64,000 nt of DNA from Burkholderiales bacterium. GTDB lineage: Bacteria; Pseudomonadota; Gammaproteobacteria; Burkholderiales; SG8-39. The position numbers were made by a program, and so were the translations under genes. The stretch lies in the NCBI GenBank assembly GCA_027493935.1, contig JAOSJV010000001.1:868001-932000 (forward strand), given 5' to 3'. The notes under the pieces were generated by a model. It had not been told where the DNA came from and ran no database searches. It saw only the letters and a program-made list of their open reading frames with translations. This document shows, in pieces, positions 1 through 8,739 of the stretch. Position 1 is the first letter of the stretch. The number at the start of each line of letters is the position of its first letter.

Positions 1-183
1 TGCCTTGGCAATCGCGCGACCCTTGCCGGGCACATCGGCGCGCTGCATGCAGTCGATTGCCTGCCCGATTGCCACGACCGCCCCGTCGTAGAGCAGCAGG
101 ATCAGGGCGTGCGGGTCGGCCGTCGGCACCGCCGTCTCGACGGCGGTCTGGGCGTAGAGTCTGGCCTGTCGTGCGCCGATCAT
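1..183 (-). CDS. fliS: Flagellin export chaperone FliS (N-terminal part, runs off the window)
   Basis: Only the first 61 codons are present; the gene continues past the left edge. The visible protein begins MIGARQARLY and contains ETAVPTADPHALILLLYDGA, the conserved N-terminal segment of FliS, the cytoplasmic chaperone that binds flagellin C-termini and hands subunits to the export apparatus. The ATG overlaps the fliD stop codon in an ATGA arrangement, so the two are translationally coupled, and the position after fliD is the usual one. The call rests on the segment seen plus the neighbours. Confidence 0.9.
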   Translation of the reverse strand, partial: MIGARQARLYAQTAVETAVPTADPHALILLLYDGAVVAIGQAIDCMQRADVPGKGRAIAKA

Positions 184-2223
184 CGGTCCGAGCTCCCCGG
201 ATTCTGGACGAGGCTCGCGAGCTGCTGCTGCAGGAAGGCGCTCGTCTTGGTCATGCTCGCGAGCGCGGCGTCCAGCGCGGCGAACTGGGCGCGGTAGCGG
301 GTCTCGACGAGATCGAGGCGCCGTTCGAGCGCGTCCTTGCGCGACTGCAGCGCGCGGATCGAGCTGCTCACGCCGTCGGTGCGCGCTGCCAGCGGACCGT
401 CGGCGGCGAGCAGGCCGCTCACCAGGCGGTCGAGCTGGTAGGCGAAGCCCTGCGCATACTTCACGCTGCCGCGCGCGCCGGTGGCGCCGCCGTTCACCCG
501 GAGCTCGAGCTCGGCGGCGTCGCCGCTGCCGATCAGAGCCTGGCCGCTACCCGCGGCGGCGGCGCCACCGATCGATCCGGCGACGTCCGTCCCGGGCGCG
601 GCGAAGGCGGCGGCGCCGAAGATCGACGCCTGCGCGTATCCGCCGGTTACGCTGGCGCCCGAGGCCGCGCCGTAGCGGTTGGAGGTGATCACGAGCTCGT
701 TCGCGCCGGTGAGCGACACGCTCGCGGCGGCACTCGCGGCGACGAGCGGCGCCGCGCCGTTGATGGCGGACTGCAGGGCGGCGGCGAGCTGCGCGCGCGA
801 GTAGCTGCCTGCGCCGATCGTGACGCTGGCGGCGACGCCGTCGAGCACGATGTCGAGCGCGTCGTTCACGCCGGCCGTGATGAGCGTGGTCGCGCCGAGC
901 TGCACCGAACCGGCGGTCGCTCCGCGCGTCGCGATCTGGCTCACGCTCACCGCGTAGTCGCCCGACTTGGTCGCCGTGCCCGCGCGCGTGAACGCGATCA
1001 AGCTGTCGGTCGGCCTGCCCACCGCCGCGAAGAGCGTGGCCACGTCCTTGGTCGGGTCGTCCAGGACGCGCTGCAGTTTGGCCGCATCGAGCGCGAGGCG
1101 CCCGTCGCTTGCGAACGCGACGCCGATGTCGGAGAGCGTGGTAAGGCCGCCCCCGGCGGTCGTCAGCGCGGTGTTGAACACGGCGCGCAGCTGCGTCTGC
1201 ACCCCCGCGCAGCGCCGAATCGCCCTGCAGCGGACCGGCGTCCTTGGTGACCGGGTCGTACTTGCCGAGCTCGGCGAGCTGTCCGGCGAGGGTGTTGTAG
1301 GCATCCACGAAGCCCTCGACCGCGCTCGTCATGGCCTCCGCATCGCGCTCGATCGCGACGGTCGCGGGCGTGCCCGGGGCAGCCTTGGTTAGCGTGAGCG
1401 TCACACCCTCGATCACGTCGGTCCAGGTGTTCGACGCCTTGCGGACCAAGAGGCCGTTCACCGTCGCCTCGGCGTCCTGTGCGGCGACGGTCTGGGCGAG
1501 ATTCTGGCCGGCGTCGTCGGCCGGGTCGTGCTCGAGCAGGGCGGCGAGCGCGGCGTCCCCGCTGACGCTCACCTTGAGGCTGCCTGCCGCGCCGGCGGCG
1601 GTCGACGTCAGCACCAGGCGGTAGGGTGCGCCGCTGCCGTCGTTGACGATCGAAGCCGCGACGCCGATGCCGGCCGCGTTGATCGCGTCGCGAATGCCCG
1701 CGAGCGAGCTGCTCGCCGGATCGATCGTGACCGTCTTCGTCCCGGCGCCGTTTGCCGAGAACGCGGCACCGGTGTACTTGCCGCCGGCACCGGTGGCCGC
1801 ATCGTAGGCGGTGAAGCTGCCACCCGAAATGGTGCCGAATTCGAACGTGAGCGTGCCGGCGCCGATCGCGGTCACGGTGCTCGCCTGGCCGACGGCGACC
1901 AGATGCTGCGACTGCGCGAGCTGCCGGACCTCCACGGAATAGGTGCCGGCGGGCGCCCCGGCCGACGCCACCGCCGCGGCGGCGTCCGCATCCGAGACAC
2001 TCGCGCGTGCCGCGCGGAAGGTCGACGCCGAGGTGAGGCCGGTGAGCGCCTGCTGGAACGCGGCGAGCGCGCCCTTGAGCGTCCCGTAGGCCGAGAGCTT
2101 GGCGTTGTAGCTCGCCTCCGTCCGCTCGAGCGCATCGAGCGGTCGACGCTCGAGCGCCATCAGCTGGCTCACGATGCCGTTGACGTCCAGGCCCGAGCCG
2201 ATACCGGGGGAGGAGATACTCAT
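180..2223 (-). CDS. fliD: Flagellar filament capping protein FliD, broken by a +1 frameshift
   Basis: FliD caps the growing flagellar filament and folds incoming flagellin. The start reads MSISSPGIGSGLDVNGIVSQ, the hallmark N-terminus of FliD, and the C-terminal part ends in the helical region with SSSIRALQSRKDALERRLD typical of the family. The two halves lie in different frames. The first frame carries on to GPLQGDSALRG and the second picks up with VQTQLRAVFNTAL, so a single frame is restored by removing one C from the C5 run at 1202-1206. Corrected length is about 680 residues. The middle is Ala/Gly/Thr-rich, as expected for the variable surface-exposed domains. It is coupled to fliS downstream. 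The break may be a sequencing error in a homopolymer. Confidence 0.9.
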
Positions 2224-2299
2224 TGATGCTCCGATGCCAGGATCCTAGCGAGACGCGCCGGGCCGCCGCCCGCCGAATAGCGGGGGGAATCCGGGCCTG

Positions 2300-2653
2300 T
2301 CAGGCCTTTTGCCGCACCAGGACTCCCTGGAGGCGGTCGATCGCCCGAGCGATTGCCAGCATCTCCTCGCTCGGGATCTGGCGCAGCACCTGCTGGGTCG
2401 CCGCGTCGACTACCCGGACGACTGTCTGCCCGGTCTGGTCGTCGATCCGAAACTCCAGCATCGGCGTCGTGCGCTGCAGCGCCCGGTTGACGGTCTCCAC
2501 CGCGCGCCGCACCGCCTCGGCCGCGACCGCTGCGGGTGCCTTCCCCGCCGCCGAGCCCGCATCGCCGGCTGCGAGCGATTCGGCACGAGGCGCGCCGCGC
2601 GACGGGCGCGGTGCCCCCGCGTCGGTCGTGCCGCCGGTGCTTCGAATCGTCAT
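2300..2653 (-). CDS. flaG: FlaG family flagellar protein
   Basis: A 117-residue protein with a low-complexity Ala/Pro/Gly first half and a conserved C-terminal half (LEFRIDDQTGQTVVRVVDA, then VLRQIPSEEMLAIARAIDRL), which is the FlaG fold signature. FlaG proteins affect filament length or flagellin modification in other bacteria, but the biochemical role is poorly defined. The gene sits between fliC and fliD in the same orientation, its normal place in polar-flagellum clusters. The gap to fliD is 76 bases, with no strong ribosome binding site visible. Confidence 0.88.
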   Translation of the reverse strand: MTIRSTGGTTDAGAPRPSRGAPRAESLAAGDAGSAAGKAPAAVAAEAVRRAVETVNRALQRTTPMLEFRIDDQTGQTVVRVVDAATQQVLRQIPSEEMLAIARAIDRLQGVLVRQKA

Positions 2654-2684
2654 GGACGGCCTCTCGTGCTTGGCTGCGGCGAAG

Positions 2685-2712
2685 GCGCAGACCGCCTTGC
2701 GACGGTCTGCGC
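2685..2712 (-). terminator. Stem-loop between fliC and flaG
   Basis: Perfect 10-bp inverted repeat (GCGCAGACCG / CGGTCTGCGC) with an 8-base loop, 27 bases beyond the fliC stop. The sequence that follows has only a weak T content, so it may be an mRNA-stabilising or attenuating hairpin rather than a full terminator. Such a site would let fliC be expressed far above flaG-fliD-fliS. Confidence 0.55.
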
Positions 2713-2738
2713 GCCTCGCCTACCCTTGCGGCGACTGC

Positions 2739-3548
2739 TCAGCCGCGGAGCAGCGTGAGCACGCTCTGCGGCATCGCGTTCGCTTGCGCGAGCATCGCGG
2801 TGCCGGCCTGTTGCAGAATCTGGCCGCGAGCCAGGGCGGCGGTCTCGGCCGCGAAGTCCGCGTCGACGATGCGGCTGCGGGCGGCGGCCTGGTTCTCGAC
2901 CGCAACCTGGAGGTTGGAGATCACCGACTCGAAGCGGTTCTGGATCGCGCCGAACGTCGCGCGCAGGCCATTCACCGCGTTGAGCGCGGTGTCCATGTTG
3001 GTGATCGCGGTCTGGGCGTTCGCGGTCGAGGTCAGATCACCGGAGGTGAGCGTGAGCGCGCCGGCGGTGGTGACCGCGATCTGGTCGTTCGCCGAGTTGT
3101 TCGCGCCGACCTGGAACGTGAGGTTGATCGCGCCGCTCAGAAGCGCGGTGCCGCTGAAGCTGGTGACGTTGATGAGGCGGGTGTTCTCGGCCACCAGCTG
3201 CTGGTACTCGGCGTCGAGCGCGGTCAGGTCGTTCGACGCGGTGGCGTTGGCCGCCTGCACCGCGAGCTCGCGCATGCGCTGCAGGTTGTCGCCGATCTTG
3301 CCGAGCGCGCCTTCGGCTGTCTGCGCGAGCGAGATGCCGTCGGCGGCGTTGCGGATCGCGACGTTCATGCCGCGCACCTGGGCGTGCATCCGCTCGGAGA
3401 TCGCGAGACCGGCCGCGTCGTCCTTCGCGCTGTTCACGCGCAAGCCGGACGACAGGCGCTGCACCGACACCGCAAGCGCGGACTGCGAGGTGTTGAGATT
3501 GCGCTGAGCGTTCAGCGACATGATGTTCGTGTTGATGATCTGGGGCAT
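2739..3548 (-). CDS. fliC: Flagellin
   Basis: A 269-residue flagellin. The N-terminal D0/D1 region ([18 protein letters not shown], then [20 protein letters not shown]) and the C-terminal D1/D0 region ([20 protein letters not shown], ending VLTLLRG) are canonical. The central D2/D3 region is very short, so this is a minimal flagellin with little surface-exposed insert. The ATG at 3548 is chosen over the in-frame TTG 12 bases upstream because GGAG lies 6 bases before it. A sigma-28-type promoter precedes the gene. Flagellin is exported through the flagellar type III apparatus. Confidence 0.96.
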   Translation of the reverse strand: MPQIINTNIMSLNAQRNLNTSQSALAVSVQRLSSGLRVNSAKDDAAGLAISERMHAQVRGMNVAIRNAADGISLAQTAEGALGKIGDNLQRMRELAVQAANATASNDLTALDAEYQQLVAENTRLINVTSFSGTALLSGAINLTFQVGANNSANDQIAVTTAGALTLTSGDLTSTANAQTAITNMDTALNAVNGLRATFGAIQNRFESVISNLQVAVENQAAARSRIVDADFAAETAALARGQILQQAGTAMLAQANAMPQSVLTLLRG

Positions 3549-3641
3549 GACATTCTCCAATCGGTTGGTTGAACCTGACCGGCCTCGGGCCGGACCCTCC
3601 CGGCCCCACAGGAAGCGTGGTCCGGGCCGGTGATGAATGCG

Positions 3642-3669
3642 TTATCGGGTGGTGGGACCGGAAGCTTTA
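3642..3669 (-). promoter_or_regulatory. Sigma-28 (FliA) type promoter of fliC
   Basis: Read on the minus strand the site is TAAA, 16 bases, then CCCGATAA, close to the FliA consensus TAAA-N15-GCCGATAA. It lies about 94 bases upstream of the fliC start, which leaves a leader of roughly 85 bases. The rest of the gap (3670-3895) towards the divergent GGDEF-EAL gene shows no other feature I can support. Confidence 0.75.
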
Positions 3670-3895
3670 GCGAGCGCTCGATATTGCCGCCGCCGGTGGC
3701 CTCGTCTGGCACGAAATGGGCGAACAACCCGGACCCGGCCGCACTTCCGTGAAATATTCCTCCCCTGCGGCGACCGGCCTACCGCATTGCTGTAGTTCCG
3801 CACCGGCGGGCCGATAACCATCAGGACGGGTGCACCGCGGCCTGGCCGCCGGTGCCTCGCCCTTCAGCGTAATCGGCAGCAGGCGGCAGAACGGT

Positions 3896-5788
3896 ATGAG
3901 TCAGACCAAGAGTGCATTGCGCGCGGAGCGCATCGGGGGTTGCTCTCCAGGCGATCCGGCGGCGAAGGCCCCGCCGGTGCAAGTGCCCGAGCACGCCGCG
4001 TCCCGCGGCGATGCGCCGGTCGGTCTCGCCTTGGCGCGGGGCACGACCCTCGACGAGCGCGTGCTGCGCGAGTCCGAGGCGCACTTCCGCGCGCTGGCCG
4101 AGAACGCTCCGTTCGTGTTCTGGGTCGTCGACCTTCCCAGCCGGTGTCACGTGTACGTGAGCCCGGGCTACGCACGGGTCTGGGGACGGCCGCTCGCCGA
4201 GCTGGAGGCCGATCCGGCGAGCTGGAGGCGGGCGCTGCACCCGGACGACCGCGAGCGCGTGCTCAACGCCATGCGCGAGGCGCCTACCGACGGCTACGAC
4301 CTCGAGTATCGCATCGTCTGGCCGGACCAGAGCGTGCGCTGGGTGCGCGACCGGGCGTTCTCGGTTCGCGACGCCGGAGGCCGGCCGATTCGCTTGGCGG
4401 GCATCTGCGAGGACGTGACCCGGCGTCGGGCGGCCGAGGACGATCTGGTCCGGTTGGCGCACTACGACGTCCTGACCGGGCTGCCGAACCGCGTGCTGTT
4501 CCAGGATCGGGTGGCGCAGGAGATCGCGCGCGCGCGCCGCAACGGCGGCGGCGCGGCGCTCATGTTCATTGACCTCGATCGCTTCAAGGTGATCAATGAC
4601 ACGCTCGGCCACGACGTCGGCGACGAGCTGCTGAAACAGGTCGCCCGCAGGCTGACCGGCAGCCTGCGCGCGAGCGACACCGTGAGCCGGTTCGGCGGCG
4701 ACGAATTCGCCGTGCTGATGACCGAGCTGCGCGACTCGCAGGCTGCTGGCCACGTCGCCGACAAGGTGATCAGCGCTTTCGCACAGCCGTTCTTGCTCGG
4801 GGGCCAGGAGACCTACGTCACCGCGAGCATCGGAATCGCCCTGTACCCCGTCGACGGCGATCTGCCGGCGACACTCGTCAAACACGCGGACATCGCGATG
4901 TACCGCGCCAAGGAGCTGAACCGGAACAACGTCCAGTTCTATACGCCGAAGAACAACGCCCGTGCGATCGAACGTCTGCGGCTCGAGAACGATCTGCGCA
5001 AGGCGCTCGAGCGCGAGCAGTTCGTGCTCTACTTCCAGCCCAAGGTGGATCTCGCGACCCGGCACGTGTGCGGCGCCGAGGCGCTGCTGCGCTGGCGGCA
5101 CCCGGAACGCGGCCTCGTCTCGCCGGCCGAATTCATCCCGCTACTGGAGGAGACTGGCATGATCGTTCCGGTCGGGGAGTGGATCCTGCGCGCCGCCTGC
5201 CGGCAGATCAAGGAATGGGATGCGCAGGGGCTGCCACCGCTGCGCGTCGCGGTGAATCTCTCGGGCCGGCAGTTCCACATGAACGACCTGCCGGACATGG
5301 TGCGGCGCGTACTCGCCGAGTCGGGCGTCGAGCCCCAGCTGCTCGAGCTCGAGATCACCGAGAGCTTTCTGATGCGGAACGCCGACGAGGCGATCGGCGC
5401 GCTGAGGGAGCTCAAGGCCGAGGGCGTGCATCTGGCGGTGGACGACTTCGGCACCGGATACTCGAGCCTCGCGTACCTCAAGCGGTTCCCGCTCGACACG
5501 CTGAAGATTGACCGCTCGTTCGTGCGCGACATCACGACCGATCCGGACGACGCGGCGATTACCCGGACCGTCATCAACATGGCCCGCGGCCTGAAGCTCT
5601 CGACCGTCGCCGAAGGCGTCGAAACCGAGGCCCAGCTCGCATTCCTGACGGCCAACGGCTGCGACCACATGCAAGGGTACTTCTACTCCCCTCCGGTGCC
5701 GGCCGAGGAGTGCGCCAAGCTTGTCCGCGAGCGGCGCGCGCTGGTGCGGGCGGCGGTCGACACGCCCCCGGCGCCCGCGTGCTGCTGA
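3896..5788 (+). CDS. PAS-GGDEF-EAL bifunctional cyclic-di-GMP signalling protein
   Basis: A 630-residue soluble protein. A PAS domain with its PAC tail covers about residues 55-180, a diguanylate cyclase domain about 185-345 (GGDEF at 267-271 with an RxxD product-inhibition site at 258-261) and a phosphodiesterase domain about 365-620 (EAL at 395-397, ELEITES and DDFGTGYSSL present). Both catalytic motifs look intact, so it could make or degrade c-di-GMP; in many such tandems only one activity is used. No transmembrane segment is seen, so the PAS domain would sense a cytoplasmic cue. The ATG at 3896 is chosen because translation upstream of it loses family character; its ribosome binding site is weak. 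Location beside flagellin genes and overlap with the receiver gene point to a motility/sessility switch. Confidence 0.93.
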   Translation: MSQTKSALRAERIGGCSPGDPAAKAPPVQVPEHAASRGDAPVGLALARGTTLDERVLRESEAHFRALAENAPFVFWVVDLPSRCHVYVSPGYARVWGRPLAELEADPASWRRALHPDDRERVLNAMREAPTDGYDLEYRIVWPDQSVRWVRDRAFSVRDAGGRPIRLAGICEDVTRRRAAEDDLVRLAHYDVLTGLPNRVLFQDRVAQEIARARRNGGGAALMFIDLDRFKVINDTLGHDVGDELLKQVARRLTGSLRASDTVSRFGGDEFAVLMTELRDSQAAGHVADKVISAFAQPFLLGGQETYVTASIGIALYPVDGDLPATLVKHADIAMYRAKELNRNNVQFYTPKNNARAIERLRLENDLRKALEREQFVLYFQPKVDLATRHVCGAEALLRWRHPERGLVSPAEFIPLLEETGMIVPVGEWILRAACRQIKEWDAQGLPPLRVAVNLSGRQFHMNDLPDMVRRVLAESGVEPQLLELEITESFLMRNADEAIGALRELKAEGVHLAVDDFGTGYSSLAYLKRFPLDTLKIDRSFVRDITTDPDDAAITRTVINMARGLKLSTVAEGVETEAQLAFLTANGCDHMQGYFYSPPVPAEECAKLVRERRALVRAAVDTPPAPACC

Positions 5789-6252
5789 TCGTCGACGACG
5801 ACGAGGACGATCTCTACTTTCTGCGGAGCGCGTTCACCAACGACGATCTGCAAGTCCTCACGGCGCGCGACGCCCGCGGCGCCTTCGAGATCCTGGCTCG
5901 CGCACCGGTGGGCGTCGTGATTTCCGACGAGTCGATGCCCGGGCTGAACGGCGTGGACTTTCTGAGCCACGTCAAGGACCTCTACCCGGACACCGTGCGC
6001 ATCCTGCTCTCGGGACACGTGGACGTCGGGGTGCTGCTCGGCGCGATCAACGACGGGGCGATCTACAAGTTCTTCCCCAAGCCATGGAACGAGTCGGCGT
6101 TACGCGGCCGGGTCCGCGACGCGTTCCAGATGCGCGAGCGCGCCGCGCAGAATGCGCTGCTCACGCGTGACCTCGACGACAAGCGTGCCGAGCTCGCGCG
6201 CCTCGAGATTGAGATCAAGCGCCTTCGCGCAGACGCAGGCCGGAACCGCTGA
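5779..6252 (+). CDS. Stand-alone receiver-domain response regulator with C-terminal coiled coil
   Basis: The protein opens straight into a receiver domain (VLLIVDDDEDD acidic pocket, phosphoacceptor Asp in VVISDESMPG, conserved LSGH Thr/Ser position and the KPW lysine in FFPKPW). After it comes only a charged helical tail of about 45 residues (RDLDDKRAELARLEIEIKRL), probably a coiled coil, and no DNA-binding or HD-GYP domain. The KPW form is typical of receivers linked to HD-GYP or c-di-GMP signalling. GTG at 5779 overlaps the end of the GGDEF-EAL gene by 10 bases; an earlier GTG at 5710 is possible. It may be an adaptor that passes a phosphorylation signal to the upstream enzyme. Confidence 0.85.
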   Translation: MLLIVDDDEDDLYFLRSAFTNDDLQVLTARDARGAFEILARAPVGVVISDESMPGLNGVDFLSHVKDLYPDTVRILLSGHVDVGVLLGAINDGAIYKFFPKPWNESALRGRVRDAFQMRERAAQNALLTRDLDDKRAELARLEIEIKRLRADAGRNR

Positions 6253-6377
6253 CCCGGCGGAACTCTCGCCGGCCAGGCCGGCCGGGTGGGCTACACAACG
6301 TTGTGCCCGCGATTGCGCCGCCGCGCCAGTGGACGAGACTGGCACCGCCCGGGAGCACGCCTACGGCCGGGGGCCCC

Positions 6378-6623
6378 ATGACCGCGCTCCTGCCCCGCGC
6401 AACGATCGCGCGCGACCGGCCGCACCGCTACCCGCGGCTCGCCAAGCCGCCGGTGGTCACGCTGATCGTCTTCTGCGCACTCGTCGGCACGTTCCTCGCC
6501 ACGCCCGCCACCGCGCCTCCCTCCACGCTCGTAGCCGGCGCGCTCGGCGAGTCGGCGACACCGCGCCAAGGGCTCGGGCCGGTAAGCGTGCCGGCCGGGA
6601 CAGGCGCCACCGCGGCGCTGTGA
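6378..6623 (+). CDS. Small single-span membrane protein of unknown function
   Basis: An 81-residue frame beginning MTALLPRAT with almost uniform G/C third positions, which suggests real coding. One hydrophobic segment (VVTLIVFCALVGTFLATPA) occupies about residues 26-45 and is followed by a Pro/Ala/Gly-rich tail. I recognise no family. No clear ribosome binding site is seen. It sits alone between the receiver gene and the MFS gene. It could be a chance frame in GC-rich DNA. Confidence 0.35.
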   Translation: MTALLPRATIARDRPHRYPRLAKPPVVTLIVFCALVGTFLATPATAPPSTLVAGALGESATPRQGLGPVSVPAGTGATAAL

Positions 6624-6751
6624 GCTGAGCGGCGATGGCCGGCGCGGCGCTTGGGGCCGGCGGGCGGCCTTGCGTTCCCGCGGCGAATGCGAGGGGGCCG
6701 CAGCGGTCATTTGCGTTTCTCGCGCGGCGGGACTGTAATGCAGGCCGCGCC

Positions 6752-7987
6752 ATGACCACTCCCGACCGCCGCCGCGCGATGATCGTGCTGCTCGTGCTGA
6801 GTGCGCTGATCATCTCGATCTGCATGGGGCTGCGCCAGAGCCTCGGGCTCTTCATGCGCCCGATGACGCTCGAACTCGGCATCTCGGCGGCGACCTTCGG
6901 CTTCGCGATCGCGCTGCAGAACATCGTCTGGGGCGTGGCGCAGCCCTTGGTCGGCGCGCTTGCCGACCGCCACGGCGCGCGGCCGGTATTGGTCGGTACC
7001 GCGCTGGTATACGCCGGCGGCCTGCTGCTGATGGTGTTCTCGAAGACGGTGCCCGGGGGGCTGGAGATCTCGGGGTTCCTTGCGGGCGTGGGAACGGCCG
7101 GTACCGGCTTCGGCGTCCTCATCGGCACCGTGTCGCGCGCGACGCCGCCGGAGAAGCGCAGCCAGACGGTCGGACTCGTCGCCGCGGCCGGCTCGCTCGG
7201 CACGATGGTGCTCGCGCCCGTCGGCCAGGGGTTGATCGACGGCTTCGGCTGGAAGGCGGCGATGGTAGTCTTCGCGGCGGTCGCGGCCTCTATGGCGTTG
7301 CTCGCGCTGCCGATTCGCGAGCAGGTGCCGGCGGCGGGCGGCGCGCCCGCGGTCGACCAGAACCTCGGCGAGGCCGTGCGAGAGGCGATGGCGCACCGCG
7401 GCTACCTGTTCATGACGCTCGCATTCTTCGCCTGCGGCTTCCAGCTCGTTTTCATCACCACGCACCTGCCGGCCTACCTGCAGTACTGCGGCGTCGCGCC
7501 GGGCGTGGGCGCGAGCGCGCTGGCACTGATCGGGCTCTTCAACACCGTCGGCACGTACATCTTCGGCCTGCTCGGCGCGCGCTACAGCCAGAAGCACCTG
7601 CTCGCGCTGATCTACCTGCTGCGCACCCTCTTCATTGTCGTGTTCCTGCTCCTGCCGGTCAGCGCGACCTCGGCGCTCGTGTTCGCCGCGGCGATGGGCC
7701 TTCTCTGGCTGGGCGTCGCGCCCCTGGTCACCGGAATCATCGGGCGGGTCTTCGGCCTGACGCACTTCAACACGCTCTACGGTATCGTCTTCCTGAGCCA
7801 CCAGGTGGGCTCGTTCTTCGGCGCATGGATGGGCGGCGTGCTGTTCGATCGGCTGGGCAACTACGACCTCGCCTGGGGCGCGCTGATCGTAATCGGCGGC
7901 ACCGCCTTTCTGCTGCAGTGGTCCATGGACGAGCGGCCGCCGCGCGGCCGCAAGCCAATCGGCGAGTCCGCGCCGTTGCCGGCGTAG
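6752..7987 (+). CDS. MFS transporter, twelve-helix type
   Basis: A 411-residue polytopic inner-membrane protein. The loop 2-3 signature of the major facilitator superfamily is present (GALADRHGARPV), and the overall pattern (MGLRQSLGLFMRPM in helix 1, LVGLVAAAGSLGTM mid-protein) resembles the oxalate/formate and monocarboxylate type of MFS permeases. The substrate cannot be read from the sequence. ATG at 6752 is the first plausible start before helix 1; upstream in-frame codons are Arg/Gly/Ala rich and non-homologous. No operon partner is evident. Confidence 0.85.
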   Translation: MTTPDRRRAMIVLLVLSALIISICMGLRQSLGLFMRPMTLELGISAATFGFAIALQNIVWGVAQPLVGALADRHGARPVLVGTALVYAGGLLLMVFSKTVPGGLEISGFLAGVGTAGTGFGVLIGTVSRATPPEKRSQTVGLVAAAGSLGTMVLAPVGQGLIDGFGWKAAMVVFAAVAASMALLALPIREQVPAAGGAPAVDQNLGEAVREAMAHRGYLFMTLAFFACGFQLVFITTHLPAYLQYCGVAPGVGASALALIGLFNTVGTYIFGLLGARYSQKHLLALIYLLRTLFIVVFLLLPVSATSALVFAAAMGLLWLGVAPLVTGIIGRVFGLTHFNTLYGIVFLSHQVGSFFGAWMGGVLFDRLGNYDLAWGALIVIGGTAFLLQWSMDERPPRGRKPIGESAPLPA

Positions 7988-8213
7988 CGCCGCGGCGCGC
8001 GCGAGAGCGACCACGTGCACCGGCGTCGTAGCGCGCCGTGGAGGGCGCGCGCGGATGGATCGCGCCCCATGGGGATGACATATCGCTTGAGGATCGCATC
8101 GCAAGTCCAGGCGATGCGTGGCGATCGCGCGGTGGCGCGCTGCGCGAGCGCATTTCGACGCTTGCGCGAGCCGCTGTCACCGTTTATGTTGGATATATGA
8201 GATGCACTGAATT

Positions 8214-8714
8214 GTGAAATTTGTGACACGACGTGCTGACAGTGAAGACGGAACGGAACGCGCAAAGCGCGCCGCGGAAGACGTTGCGCAAGGGCGATGG
8301 ATCAAGCTTGCCGATACCGCGAGTCTCATCCGCGACGTGGGGTTTCTCGTGCTCGCGTGCGGGTTGCCGTGGTACGTCTATCACGTGGAGCAGCGGGAGA
8401 TCGCGCTCGTGGAGCAGTACGAGGCGCGCCAGGCGGCGTTCGACTGGTACGCGGGCATCGCGCTGAATGCGCTGAACCAGCGTTCGATGATGGTTGGCGG
8501 CGATATTCTGCTGCAATGCCAGAGCGTCGCGATCGTCGCGCCAGGAGGGCTGCGCGCAGCCGGCCGCGAAGACGGAGACCGGGCGGAATACGAGCGCGGT
8601 TACGACGAATCGGGAGAACTCGAGGAAGCGCCCGCCGCGGCGACGCGCCCGCCGCACCTGTTGCGGGCCGGGGACACCGAGACGAAGGTGCGCCCGGACG
8701 CCGGAGCGTCGTAG
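8214..8714 (+). CDS. Hypothetical protein with one membrane segment
   Basis: A 166-residue frame starting at GTG. The middle has natural protein composition: a hydrophobic stretch VGFLVLACGLPWYVYHV followed by an amphipathic, charged region (VEQREIALVEQYEARQAAFD). The first 25 codons and the DNA just upstream are noticeably richer in A/T than the neighbours, while later codons show normal G/C third positions, so the true start could be downstream or the 5' end may be of foreign origin. The C-terminal 50 residues are disordered in appearance. No family recognised. Confidence 0.45.
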   Translation: MKFVTRRADSEDGTERAKRAAEDVAQGRWIKLADTASLIRDVGFLVLACGLPWYVYHVEQREIALVEQYEARQAAFDWYAGIALNALNQRSMMVGGDILLQCQSVAIVAPGGLRAAGREDGDRAEYERGYDESGELEEAPAAATRPPHLLRAGDTETKVRPDAGAS

Positions 8715-8739
8715 GCGGCGCTTGCGCGCGCGCGGGCGG

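Noticed and set aside
180-1304. fliD as two separate genes or a true pseudogene
   Set aside because: The two halves join exactly with one base change in a C run and keep family length and both conserved ends; a sequencing indel is simpler.
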